A stretch of 64,000 nt of DNA from Trichomonas vaginalis G3 (GCF_026262505.1 NC_067205.1:25735693-25799692); one strand, 5' to 3'; positions 35,000 through 46,738 are shown, counted from the stretch's first letter. Numbers and translations are program-made. The notes: generated from the sequence alone by a model not told the origin.

Positions 35000-35758
35000 A
35001 TGAGTAGAAATAATTTATTCAAAAGTTTATTTTATTCTATGAATTATTCACAAGAGCTCGAAACTCTTCGAAGAGAACACTTAGCAGCAGTGGATGATTT
35101 TGATTTTAAGCTTGCTCAAGATCTCAGTATTAGAATTAAAAAGTTAGAGCAGGGTTTGAAAAAATCAAGTTCTAAATCAAATATAGAATTTCTCGAAACC
35201 TCGAGAAAAATCCGCTCGCTAGCCGATTACGAAACTCATCAGTATGAAACCGATCGTCTTGAGATCGAAGATAGATATAACGAACGCATTAATCATCTTC
35301 TTGACCAGCAACGTCAACAACTCATTGATCTTGAAAATTCTTATCAGTTAAATAAGCAGAGGGAACTTAATCGACCTGTATACGAAGTTGAATTAAAAAA
35401 GAATCAATCTAAAAAATTCGGAATTAATCATGATTACTACATGGCTAATGCTTTATATCAAGAAGCATCCAGAATTGAAAAGAATTACCGCGATAAAAGA
35501 CTCAACGATTGCTATGAATTATATATTCGCCAAAAAATCAAACTAGAAAAGAAGCACAAAAAGGAAATTTCTTTTTTGGAAGAAAAACGAAAGCTGGAAC
35601 TTCAAGAACTCGAACAAAATCATGAACGTGAACAAAACCGATTCGAAAACTCTCAGATTGTTGCAAAAGTTAGGTCTAGTCTTTATACTAGGGAGTTTCC
35701 AAAGGTAACTAGATATATGAAACCTTCCAAGCGATCAATTTCTTCCCTAACAATGTAG
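35000..35758 (+). CDS. Coiled-coil protein, 252 aa (or 239 aa)
   Basis: A charged, almost wholly helical protein. Residues about 15-60 (ELETLRREHLAAVDDFDFKL), 85-125 and 160-225 (KLEKKHKKEISFLEEKRKLE) show heptad patterns and many Glu, Lys, Arg and Gln, so a long coiled coil is expected. There is no signal peptide or membrane segment. Two ATGs are possible: 35000 (MSRNNLFKSL) and 35039 (MNYSQELETL). The second starts exactly where the coiled-coil sequence begins and could be the true start. A Ser-rich basic tail (KPSKRSISSL) ends the protein. A cytoskeletal or scaffold role is plausible, but that is only an inference from shape. It converges with the Myb gene. Confidence 0.8.
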   Translation: MSRNNLFKSLFYSMNYSQELETLRREHLAAVDDFDFKLAQDLSIRIKKLEQGLKKSSSKSNIEFLETSRKIRSLADYETHQYETDRLEIEDRYNERINHLLDQQRQQLIDLENSYQLNKQRELNRPVYEVELKKNQSKKFGINHDYYMANALYQEASRIEKNYRDKRLNDCYELYIRQKIKLEKKHKKEISFLEEKRKLELQELEQNHEREQNRFENSQIVAKVRSSLYTREFPKVTRYMKPSKRSISSLTM

Positions 35759-36077
35759 CAAAGAGTTAAAATAAGAGTTATGTATTGTTAATTCGCGCCA
35801 TATGATTATGTTTGTAAATGTTATTTTTCATGATTTTATAGAAGAAAATTTTTTTGATATTTTTTTTTCAAAACATTCATGCTCGATTTTTTTGATCTCT
35901 TGCTAAAATGATTTTCAGTATCGTATGCAAAAATTATTCATTTATAATTTTTGTTATTTACAGAATTAATATAAATTCCATTCATTTTAATGAAATAAAT
36001 ATAAAAGGTAAATAAATATAAATTTTACATGCTAATCTCTATATTAAAAACAAGGAATAACGATCTGAAGTTATGAA

Positions 36078-36581
36078 TTAAATAAGTTCATCAATTGAAT
36101 CCATAGGAGAGTAGAAGAGATTAAATATCTCTTCTTGAGAAACTGTTGATAAGAACTGCATTATTTTGGAATTCGAATCCTTGCAAGTATTATCATTCTT
36201 CTTAACTTTAAGACCATTTTTAATAATTTTAGTATCTTTTTTGGACTTCTTTCTGAGAGCTCTTCGTTGACGTAATTTAAATCTATTTCTGATGCAATTG
36301 CCAGATCTTGTTGGGAAAAATTCAGCAATTTTATGCCAACGGGAACCAAACTCTTGATAAAGCTCATCAAGCATTTTATCTTCCTCGTCTGTCCATGGAT
36401 CATTCCTGAGCTCTGGGGATAGATAATTAATCCATCGCTCACGGCATTGCCTAGCATTCTTAGTTTTCATTTCTTGGCTAACAAGATCCCAGTTTTCTGT
36501 ACCTAATCTTTCAACAATTGTGGTTAAGCGTTCATCATCCTCATGAGTAAATTTAATCTTCGGGATTGCCACTTTAGCCAT
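36078..36581 (-). CDS. Two-repeat (R2R3) Myb-like DNA-binding protein
   Basis: A 167-residue protein starting MAKVAIPKIKF. Myb repeat 1 (about 10-60) is KFTHEDDERL...ENWDLVSQEM...RQCRERWINYL; its first Trp is replaced by Phe, as in many trichomonad and plant repeats. Repeat 2 (about 62-112) is PWTDEEDKMLDEL...SRWHKIAEFF...CIRNRFKL. A Lys/Arg-rich stretch follows (RQRRALRKKSKK), probably a nuclear signal, and then a short acidic tail. Trichomonads have a large family of such short Mybs that bind promoter elements and regulate genes such as ap65-1. The open frame extends upstream to 36632, but the only initiator codon there is TTG, so ATG 36581 is chosen. Confidence 0.9.
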   Translation of the reverse strand: MAKVAIPKIKFTHEDDERLTTIVERLGTENWDLVSQEMKTKNARQCRERWINYLSPELRNDPWTDEEDKMLDELYQEFGSRWHKIAEFFPTRSGNCIRNRFKLRQRRALRKKSKKDTKIIKNGLKVKKNDNTCKDSNSKIMQFLSTVSQEEIFNLFYSPMDSIDELI

Positions 36582-37340
36582 AGCCGATTGATAATTTGAA
36601 GTAAATTCAGTATATTTTACATCTACTTTCAATTTGAAAAAAAATTATGATAGTACATGAAAAAACGTGCTTTTGGTTAAATAGGAATAATATTATTTAT
36701 TAAAGCAGTGAGCACAGTAGTGTATATTTTTAATCTGAGTTCATTAAAGTTTTATTAGAATTGAATTGATTGAATGGATTAAAAAAGGTATTGAAAAGTT
36801 AAAATATTTAAAATGTATTACGGAAATAAGGAGAACAAAAAATGATTTTTCAATAATTTGTATAAATATTCACAATAATTGTTTTGAGGTAGCAAATTTT
36901 TGAAAGTAAGAAGTCTCAGAAAAAATAACTATCAGCATTAGAAGAACGCTTACATAAAATAATTGCAGAGTATAGATCTTTCACCCATTCCAAAAAACCT
37001 ATTGAAAAAAATGAATTACTATTAAAATATAATTTTAAAATTTGATGGATATTCTCTAAATTTGTATCGATAAATTTTAATCTGTATAGTTCAAATTTTG
37101 AAAGCTGCTTTCAATTTTATGTCAAAACAACTAGAGCTAACAAAATATGATTAATTTTTGAATATCAAAAAAAAATTAAGTTTAATAAAAATATGAATGA
37201 TTTATATTTCATAATTGATAATAACTTGAATTAATTATTTTAATTTAGTTATAATTTTGATTTTTTTTACAATCGGAATGCATTATTTTTAAATCAATTT
37301 AGTAATTTATTTGAATTTCAATGTATTTTAAAATGTGATT
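36582..37340. other. Intergenic spacer
   Basis: AT-rich spacer between the Myb gene and HC-B copy 2. No repeat or RNA gene recognised. Confidence 0.55.
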
Positions 37341-38743
37341 TACCCTACTTTTCCAACATTTAGAAAACATGCATGACCCCCTACCCAGGGTCCAAAAATT
37401 GGTATTTTCTGCGCTCAGGCAACATGAGTTTTTGGGCCGCCAAATGAATAGCTCAAATAGTTTCCTCATATAGAGACATGCTTATGCTTAGAGTTTGAAG
37501 GGAATCTAAAGTGATTTTTTTCTGCATTTCGAAATCTAATGCAATCTTAAAATCATGATTAAACTGCGAATCTGGGCGCAATTTTTTAATATGTTAATAT
37601 ATGAAGGTACTCCTACTACTGCGAATGCTTCAAATGAAAATTCAAGAAATCAGATTAATTTGATCACATTAGTATAGTAGTGGTCAATCCAAAAACTCAT
37701 ATGTTGATATATAACCTATAGAGATGATAATTATCGACTCTTCATTGAAATGCATAAGATTTAATAATCTCATAAATATTCTTTTTAATTTTCAGTATTT
37801 CGTGTGCATTTAGATTGCATATACCTGTATATGATATTTCTAGAATGTTTTGGTTAGATATTAAGTTTTTTAGATTAATATTTTAACATTTTGATAAAAC
37901 AAGCAATTGTTCCATTTTGGAATCGCGATTGAACTCTAGTTTGACTAATATGATGTTGTATGATCAAATAAATTCTAACTTCATGAGATAAATTTTGAAA
38001 TTAGAAAATGCGATATCTGACTCAAATATTTATATGAACACATTTAACATTCAATGATAAACTAAAGTAATATACAGCAGATTCGATTTGGCTTATATTT
38101 TAAATATTCAACAAATAATCTTATAAAATTGTGCTATTCACGTTTCTCAAAGATGAATTAAGCATTTACAACTTGTGCATTGATGGAATTAGATATGGAT
38201 TCTAATGTTAATCGATATTTTGTAAATTGATATATATTTTATCATGGTTTGACATTTGATCGTGTTGAAACCGGAATTGCAATATGCATCATCTATATAT
38301 ATAATTGTCAAAATATGAGCTATAGATTTTTAAATTATGCTCCTGATTATGAGTGACTTATATGATTATATTGAATTGAGTAGTAAGAATCATAAATATT
38401 AGAATATTACGATAATGTATTATACCTTATAGAAGCTTAAGGCTAAAAATGATGATGAAAATGTAGCTCAAATTTAAGTCTAAAATTTTGAAAAAATTAA
38501 GTGCTTATGATAGTATGACGATATTGGTGTTTGAATGTAAGAAATTAGAGATGTATTAGAAGCATTATGAGAAAATAATAAGATATAAAAACAAATTTTA
38601 TGAAATAATTTAAGTTTAAGAGGTGTTAACATTGGTAATGTGTGAATAAGATAGTAGAATTGTATTGGATCTTTGATTAGTATTTTATAACAATTTATTA
38701 ATGTAGATGTGATTAGAATGTTGGATTTCAAAGGAGAAAGCGG

Positions 38744-39740
38744 ATTGTTCACTCTTGTTGGTCTGCATGTGTCATTCCGGGAGACATTGCCTGTGCATGT
38801 CTCCCAGAATGGCATACTGTTCCGCATTCATAACTTGAATGCGGAACTTTGACCGACAAGAGTGCATTGTGCACTCTTGTTGGTCTGCATGTGTCATTCC
38901 GGGAGACATTGCCTGTGCATGTCTCCCAGAATGAAACAATTTATTGCAATCAGAATACGATTGCAAAACTTTGACCGACAAGAGTGCATTGTGCACTCTT
39001 GTTGGTCTGCATGTGTCATTCCGGGAGACATTGCCTGTGCATGTCTCCCAGAATGGCATACTGTTCCGCATTCATAACTTGAATGCGGAACTTTGACCGA
39101 CAAGAGTGCATTGTGCACTCTTGTTGGTCTGCATGTGTCATTCCGGGAGACATTGCCTGTGCATGTCTCCCAGAACGAGACAATTTATTGCAATCAGAAT
39201 ACGATTGCAAAACTTTGACCGACAAGAGTGCATTGTGCACTCTTGTTGGTCTGCATGTGTCATTCCGGGAGACATTGCCTGTGCATGTCTCCCAGAATGA
39301 AACAATTTATTGCAATCAGAATACGATTGCAAAACTTTGACCGACAAGAGTGCATTGTGCACTCTTGTTGGTCTGCATGTGTCATTCCGGGAGACATTGC
39401 CTGTGCATGTCTCCCAGAATGGCATACTGTTCCGCATTCATAACTTGAATGCGGAACTTTGACCGACAAGAGTGCATTGTGCACTCTTGTTGGTCTGCAT
39501 GTGTCATTCCGGGAGACATTGCCTGTGCATGTCTCCCAGAATGGCATACTGTTCCGCATTCATAACTTGAATGCGGAACTTTGACCGATAAGAGTGCATT
39601 GTGCACTCTTGTTGGTCTGCATGTGTCATTCCGGGAGACATTGCCTGTGCATGTCTCCCAGAATGAAACAATTTATTGCAATCAGAATACGATTGCAAAA
39701 CTTTGACCGACAAGAGTGCATTGTGCACTCTTGTTTGTCA
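38744..39740 (+). repeat. 122-bp hairpin array, ~8 units
   Basis: Corresponds to 19241-19748 of copy 1, but twice as long. The middle stem switches between CCGCATTC and TTGCAATC types, here not in strict alternation. Confidence 0.9.
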
Positions 39741-40767
39741 TCCACTATGATACTTAGAGAAAATACTTTACTTACATTATTTAAAATATTAATTTCCCTA
39801 TTTAATATTTATTTATTATTTTTTGTGCTTTATATTCCCTATGGCATGTACTGAACTATTTTATAGACTCTACCGAGCTATCTCCACATATAAACATTTG
39901 ACAATAACACATATATACTCTCTTCATATTCTAGTCTCATGACATATTATTGCAAAAGCGTATTTATACAGCATACCTCATAAGTCTCATTATATCCCTA
40001 TCTAAGCGTTCAAAACCTATTTTCCCCACGTAATCTGATTCTTCAGGCTCCGCTGATTCGATTTCTGCTGTCAGATCGTGAAAATATGAATCACATAACA
40101 AGATAAACACAAGTTACCCAACTTGATATTTTCGGTAAAAAAACTCTTTAAGTTCATGTTCAAACAACATCATTTTAGAAAAATTCAATTTTTTCCAAAA
40201 GTGTGTGAATTCAAAAAGTCACAATATATCTAGTTATTACCCAGTATTAATTTTTTAATTTAGTTTTGAGATATTCATTTTAAATACGTATTATTCAGAA
40301 AATTAAATACATTTGTAAGGGAAAACGGAATTAATAACAAATATATGAATATCGTGGAAGAGTCAATTTGAAGAAAACATTATTATTTTGGATTTGTGTT
40401 TATCTTGTTATGTGATTCATATTTCACGATCTGACAGCAGAAATCGAATCAGCGGAGCCTGAAGAATCAGATTACGTGGGGAAAATAGGTTTTGAACGCT
40501 TAGATAGGGATATAATGAGACTTTATGAGGTATGCTGTATAAATACAGCTTTTGCAATAATATGTCATGAGACTAGAATATGAAGAGAGTATATATGTGT
40601 TATTGTCAAATGTTTATATGTGGAGATAGCTCGGTAGAGTCTATAAAATAGTTCAGTACATGCCATAGGGAATATAAAGCACAAAAAATAATAAATAAAT
40701 ATTAAATAGGGAAATTAATATTTTAAATAATGTAAGTAAAGTATTTTCTCTAAGTATCATAGTGGAT
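39741..40767. repeat. Palindromic core of HC-B copy 2
   Basis: The counterpart of 18212-19240, with the centre in the orientation expected for a whole-element inversion. A few substitutions and short indels separate it from copy 1, which argues against a simple assembly duplicate. Confidence 0.85.
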
Positions 40768-41271
40768 GACAAACAAGAGTGCACAATGCACTCTTGTCGG
40801 TCAAAGTTTTGCAATCGTATTCTGATTGCAATAAATTGTTTCATTCTGGGAGACATGCACAGGCAATGTCTCCCGGAATGACACATGCAGACCAACAAGA
40901 GTGCACAATGCACTCTTATCGGTCAAAGTTCCGCATTCAAGTTATGAATGCGGAACAGTATGCCATTCTGGGAGACATGCACAGGCAATGTCTCCCGGAA
41001 TGACACATGCAGACCAACAAGAGTGCACAATGCACTCTTGTCGGTCAAAGTTCCGCATTCAAGTTATGAATGCGGAACAGTATGCCATTCTGGGAGACAT
41101 GCACAGGCAATGTCTCCCGGAATGACACATGCAGACCAACAAGAGTGCACAATGCACTCTTGTCGGTCAAAGTTCCGCATTCATAACTTGAATGCGGAAC
41201 AGTATGCCATTCTGGGAGACATGCACAGGCAATGTCTCCCAGAATGAGACACTGCGACCGTCAGGAGTGCA
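40768..41271 (-). repeat. 122-bp hairpin array, ~4 units, inverted
   Basis: Corresponds to 17951-18211 of copy 1, with twice as many units. Confidence 0.9.
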
Positions 41272-41853
41272 TATTATCATCAAAAATTCAAAAAAAAAAC
41301 ATTTTTCTTTTTTCTTTGGCGAAAAATGTACTTATTTTTTTGAAATTTTCGAAATATGATTTTTTTCGGGAGACTTTTTCAAAATTTTAATATGATAAAT
41401 ATGAGTTATTTTATGTTCTCTATTTGAGAGTCTGCTTATTTTTGAGTATTGAGCAAGATTGAAAAATGAGAATATTTAGGAACATAATAAATCGATTTAT
41501 CTCGTCATGTAGTTCATATTTTCGCGTTCTGAGAGCGGAAAACACATTTTTTGAATGCGTAGATTCCGAATCACACGGAAAAAAATAGGTTTTAATAAGA
41601 AAAATAGACAATTTATGAAGTAACAAAGCACATAGTATTATAAAAAAGAAAAACATTTTTCTCATATGAAAGAAAATATAACGTATTTTTTACAGAGCGT
41701 AGGTATATATCGAGCCAATTCACACCATAAATTCTTTTCTCGTTCTCGGGCCTATAAACAACCTGAGGTGCACAACAATATTAACTTATACTGCTGTTAT
41801 CTGGATTTGAATCCTCAATTGAGAGAATTCCAGATAACTTCAGTATAAACAAA

Positions 41854-42025
41854 CCATATACATGTTTCCTCCTTGCTTCTAGGCCAAGCATAACAAGTAC
41901 ATTACCTTAGAGCAAATCTCATTCGGAGTTTCTCATTTAATGAGAGACTCCGAATGAAATTTGCCTATTTGATTAATATCGTGCTTTATGAGATGCAAAT
42001 TCTGATGATAAATATTGATCTAGAG
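41854..42025 (+). repeat. 172-bp direct repeat, left of HC-D
   Basis: Identical over all 172 bases to 43998-44169. HC-B copy 1 has this sequence only once (17161-17375 region, inverted), so the duplication arose with the HC-D insertion. Confidence 0.92.
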
Positions 42026-42330
42026 GAAACAATAAGAATTACCGAAAAAGTGACAAAACATCAAAAACAGGGAGGGGGTCTCAATTTTTATTACTTATAT
42101 TATTTTACAATATTTATATAAATACTCTTTATAATATATTTTACTATAAAATTATACCTCAAATTCAAATATTTAAAATATTATTTACATAATTATCTCA
42201 AAATTATATTTTTATATATTATTTTTCATATGTATAAATCATATAATCTATATCTATGCAAATCTCATCTAAAATTTTTTGAAACAAACCGCTACCATTT
42301 TATAATGGTCCATCTTAAATTCATCATAAA

Positions 42331-43341
42331 TTCTGGTACATGTTAGTACCAGAGTCTTCAAATCTCAAACACTCTGGTACCAACATGTACCAGACGCGAG
42401 TTTCCAATGCCCTCGTACGATTTTCTATTAAGATCTTCTTGAATGAGAAGGTCTTCGTAGAAACTCGTACGAGGGCTTCTCTTTTAAATACTCTGGTACC
42501 TGCTGGTATCGGAGTCGACTTTACAGCCCTTTCCCCAATTTTGAAGCTGGGGAAAGTTTTCAAGCAATGAAAGGGAAGCTCTCGCTATGAGGTGAAAATC
42601 TAGAATTTTTACCTCATAGCGAGTAATCCTTTGTTAATTGCTTGAAAACTTTCTTCAAATTATCAAAATTTCGAGGAAAGTTTCCTTGCTTCAAAGTAGA
42701 GATGGAGCCCTTTGAGCCACTGCATATAGGTCAGTGACTCAAAATACTCCATCTCTACTAGAAATCGCCAAAATTTGGGTCGCAATCTTTGAAATGCGAC
42801 GCAAGTTTTGGCAATTTCGCGAGGGGCTTGCTCCATTTGGTGCATAGATTCACACTCTATGCACCAGATGGAACAATTCTTTCGCTGACAGCGGTAAACT
42901 TTGTCTGAATAGTTTAACATTCAGACAAAGTTTTCCGCTGTCAGAGAGGGAATGGAAGGGTAAGAGGTATATATTCATAATGTATACCTCTTACTCTTCC
43001 ATTCCCTCAAGAAAGTTCAAAAACTTGGGTGCAATCAGTTCTGATTGCACCCAAGTTTTTGAACTTTATATAAGGAATTGTTGGCTATGATGTACTGATT
43101 CATGATCAGTACATCATAGCCAACAATTCCTTCGCAAACAGTGGGAAACTTTGTCTGAATAGTTTAACATTCAGACAAAGTTTCCCGCTGTCAGGGAGGG
43201 AATTAGAGGGTGGGAGATATATAGATAGACTATAAATCTCTCACCCTTTAATTCCCTCAAGAAAGTTCAAAAACTTGGGTGCAATCAGAACTGATTGCAC
43301 CCAAGTTTTTGAATTTTGTATAAGGAATTGTTGGCTATGAT
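42331..43341 (+). repeat. HC-D chain of about 15 hairpins
   Basis: After two hairpins with CTGGTACATG and CTCGTACGAG stems, a four-hairpin cycle of about 240 bp recurs: a GGAATGGAAGGGTAAGAGG stem, a TTCAAAAACTTGGGTGCAAT stem, an AGGAATTGTTGGCTATGATG stem and a GGGAAACTTTGTCTGAATA stem with TTTAACATT loop. The last hairpin is cut in mid-stem at 43341, where the coding fragment begins. Confidence 0.88.
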
Positions 43342-43885
43342 GTGGATAGCCGCTGCCAGACCAAATGAATTAACCGTTGTGAATAACGTTTCTGAATCTT
43401 TATTTAAAAAGATAAAATATCACGATTTTGGCTGCGTTAAAAATCAAAGAATTGATGTTTTTGTCAAAAATCTTTTAGAAGAAGTTGCACCCAATTACTT
43501 TTATCGTATTAAAAACGATTTACTTCAAACAGGTTTTATTCCTTCAATTAGAATTCGCGAGCCTCGATTGACAGATTATAAAACAAAATTGAAAAGAGAA
43601 GTTCAATCACGTTTATACCAAGTATTAAATTTTGTTCAGAATCAAGAAGCCAATTTGAATCCATTAAGATTTTTATTGGAAAATGCTGAAGAAAAACTTT
43701 CTCAAATAAATGAGAAGATACAAAATTCAATTACATATTTAAGATCGTTTGAAATTCCAAATGAATTGTTAGATACGTATATGTTAGAAATTAATGAATT
43801 TTGTTATAATTCTCCAGATTATATTTTAGAACATTTCGAAGAATTTTTAGAGGATTTCAAAGAAAAGAATAATTTAATAGACTAA
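43337..43885 (+). pseudogene. Possible C-terminal fragment of a MULE-like transposase
   Basis: The frame is 182 codons from ATG 43337, but the first few codons are half of a hairpin stem, so the true coding part starts near 43345. RPNELTVVNNVSESLFKKIK resembles the NN-x-x-E-x-x-x-x-x-L/I-K segment around the last catalytic Glu of MULE-type DDE transposases. The rest is a helical, charged tail (EEKLSQINEKIQNSITYLRS) ending in a normal stop. The upstream catalytic part is absent, so it cannot be active. Its place just inside the right TIR fits a transposase 3' end. The family call is tentative; it could be another DDE family or a host fragment. Confidence 0.45.
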
Positions 43886-43997
43886 AAAATTTATTATTTT
43901 TATTTATTGTGAATTTTAAATTGTCACTTTTTAAGTGTTACTCCCTATTGAAAGTGTCACTTTTTGGGTGTCACTTTTTCGGAAATTCTTATATACT

Positions 43998-44169
43998 CCA
44001 TATACATGTTTCCTCCTTGCTTCTAGGCCAAGCATAACAAGTACATTACCTTAGAGCAAATCTCATTCGGAGTTTCTCATTTAATGAGAGACTCCGAATG
44101 AAATTTGCCTATTTGATTAATATCGTGCTTTATGAGATGCAAATTCTGATGATAAATATTGATCTAGAG
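43998..44169 (+). repeat. 172-bp direct repeat, right of HC-D
   Basis: Second copy of 41854-42025, identical. It continues into the normal HC-B sequence (CTTATATAAGATGCG) that is missing next to the left copy. Confidence 0.92.
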
Positions 44170-44204
44170 CTTATATAAGATGCGAAGAAACTTCAAAAAA
44201 AGCT

Positions 44205-44478
44205 AACCGGTAAAGACAGCAACTTGCAACACCAAGTTGCTCACGTAGTGATTACAAGCATATCTGCAAGGCAATGTCCTCAGGATGCAGAACTTTGCCT
44301 GCAATCAGAAAAGAGATTGCAGGAGAGTAACCGGTAAAGACAGCAACTTGCAACACCAAGTTGCTCACGTAGTGATTACAAGCATATCTGCAAGGCAATG
44401 TCCTCAGGATGCAGAACTCTGCCTGCAATCAGAAAAGAGATTGCAGCAGAGTAACCGGTAAAGACAGCAACTTGCAAA
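44205..44478 (-). repeat. 124-bp tandem repeat, ~2.2 units
   Basis: The HC-B copy 2 counterpart of 16891-17160, with the same number of units. Confidence 0.88.
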
Positions 44479-44800
44479 GTCAAGCAGTTTCTGAGATTTT
44501 GATTTATAAATCATAAACCTTCATGCTTGATGATTTTGTAGAATTGTTAACTCATGTCATCAGTTAATGCTCACCTAAGGGAGGTGTTTTGCGGGAGCTG
44601 GGGGTATCTTGGTGAGTACTCAGGAGGCCAAGAAGGGCACCCCAACCGACATTTTGCTGATGGATTGAGTTCGCAACCATTTTTATAACCGTAAAAACCG
44701 TCGGGACAAAACAACTTGAATAATTGAATTTTTTAATGATAATGATTGTGAAATAACATGTAACTATAATTTAAGAATGCCATATTTTTGTTAAAAAAAA

Positions 44801-45443
44801 TTTCGAAAAGTGAGAGATTTTCCGTTCTAATAAATATATTTGATAACCGGGGTGTCTCCCGGAATCAAATAAATTATCATATCGAGAATCGGAGATCCTT
44901 GCAGTTTCGATTTTTTCGAAAAGTGAGAGATTTTCCGTTCTAATAAATATATTTGATAACCGGGGTGTCTCCCGGAATCAAATAAATTATCATATCGAGA
45001 ATCGGAGATCCTTGCAGTTTCGATTTTTTCGAAAAGTGAGAGATTTTCCGTTCTAATAAATATATTTGATAACCGGGGTGTCCCCGGAATCAAATAAATT
45101 ATCATATCGAGAATCGGAGATCCTTGCAGTTTCGATTTTTTCGAAAAGTGAGAGATTTTCCGTTCTAATAAATATATTTGATAACCGGGGTGTCTCCCGG
45201 AATCAAATAAATTATCATATCGAGAATCGGAGATCCTTGCAGTTTCGATTTTTTCGAAAAGTGAGAGATTTTCCGTTCTAATAAATATATTTGATAACCG
45301 GGGTGTCTCCCGGAATCAAATAAATTATCATATCGAGAATCGGAGATCCTTGCAGTTTCGATTTTTTCGAAAAGTGAGAGATTTTCCATTTTAATAAATA
45401 TATTTGATAACCGGGGTGTCCCCCGGAATCAAATAAATTAGCA
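44801..45443 (-). repeat. 113-bp tandem repeat, ~5.7 units
   Basis: The counterpart of 16150-16569, with about two more units and small changes in the GC-rich loop. Confidence 0.9.
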
Positions 45444-46464
45444 TTACTAACATTCCTTTTTTATTTAAAATTTTCAATTCTTAAAACAAAGTTTTACTTC
45501 TATTTAATTATTTGCCATGAAAGTATAGAACATTAAAAATTTATCCTACTACCTCCACCCTTATAATACCTTCAAAAAAATTATATCTCAATTTATTTTC
45601 TATCTTTATATTGATGTGCTTATTCAAAAACACTAAATCATAAGTCTTCAGTTCTCAAAATACTCTCAAATTATCTCATTGCGCATATTTTGAAATTTGA
45701 TAATTTTAAATTGTTAAAAAATTCATTAATCACAGTAAAATATCTATATACAACAGTTAACTAACCGATTTCACATCTTGAACATTCGCATTTATTTAAT
45801 ATATTTGAATATCATTTACATCTTATTGAATTAGATCATAAATCACAGTTCCTTAATATACTATCTAGCTAATCATTATTGTTGCACAACTTACATTTGA
45901 TTAAACACACGTGTATAATTCTGTACAACTCATATCTCTATCAATACTTTATTTATAATCAAAATAAAGGTTAAAATTGTATACCCTGTCACTGTAGAGT
46001 ATTCTCCCAACTTTAAAGTGAAAATCAAAATTTGATATTTTAGTAATTTCATGTGAGATCGTTATTTTATAGGAAAACATACTGAAAATGTTTATAAGAT
46101 GTTTCTCTATCATATGCCAAAATATCATGGTTTAAATGATCTCCTAAGTGTCTATAACTGAATTTTAGGGCAATAACCTTATTCTAAATGTTGGGAAAGT
46201 AGGGTATATTTATTAGCATAAATATTAAAAAAAATCAAAATATCAATGAATATTAAATCAATTCATTGTATTTTAGAATGTTATCATTGGTATGGATATT
46301 AAAATTTCGATTAATTAAAAATTTTCGATATAACTCTAAATCTTCAATATATTTTTAATATCACAATTCGTAAGTATCAGCAATGGTATCCAATGCTTAT
46401 GCTGATTACTATTCCTTTGACTTTGTCTAAAAAATTTAAAACGTAAAATCTTCCTGAGGATGTT

Positions 46465-46738
46465 TTATTGTCGTCTGGAAAAAGTGACAAAATTATTATT
46501 GTCGTCTAAAAAGGTGACAAATTATTATTGTCGTCTGGAAAAGTGACAAAATTATCATTGTCGTCTAAAAAATAGATTTTTCAAGCATGTTTCGGTACCT
46601 AAATAAAGGAAGAACATCAATTCCATCTATGTATATAGTATGCAAACACGCATGATATATGGAGTAGCTCTTTATCTGGCTAAAAATCCTATTATTTGAA
46701 AATTCGCATTGTCGTCTAAAACCGCCAGACGACAATAA
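46465..46738. mobile_element. M274: small MITE with 31-bp repeats
   Basis: Ends TTATTGTCGTCTGG and its reverse complement CCAGACGACAATAA. Inside the left end is a run of about four ~31-bp units that begin ATTGTCGTCT and contain AAAAGTGACA (46467-46575). No coding capacity. Target duplication not clear. Confidence 0.65.

Larger units (their letters stand above)
42026..43997 (+). mobile_element. HC-D: 2-kb hairpin-chain insert with transposase remnant
   Basis: Inverted ends ATAAGAATT(A/T)CCGAAAAAGTG start at 42032 and 43992. A few extra bases (GAAACA and ATACT) separate them from the 172-bp repeats. The left part (42041-42330) is AT-rich. Next comes a hairpin chain (42331-43341), then a coding fragment (43337-43885). 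The right end has three copies of GTCACTTTTT. The layout suggests a transposon whose interior was replaced by hairpins while the last part of its transposase gene remained. Confidence 0.7.
37343..46204 (-). mobile_element. HC-B copy 2, 8.9 kb, inverted, carrying HC-D
   Basis: The same element as 15388-21151 in the opposite orientation, again between TA dinucleotides (37341-37342, 46205-46206). It differs by longer 122-bp arrays (about 8 and 4 units against 4 and 2), a longer 113-bp array, small substitutions and indels, and an insert (HC-D) with a 172-bp duplication. The AT-rich arms (37343-38743 and 45444-46204) match copy 1 closely, so the copies are recent relatives. Confidence 0.85.
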
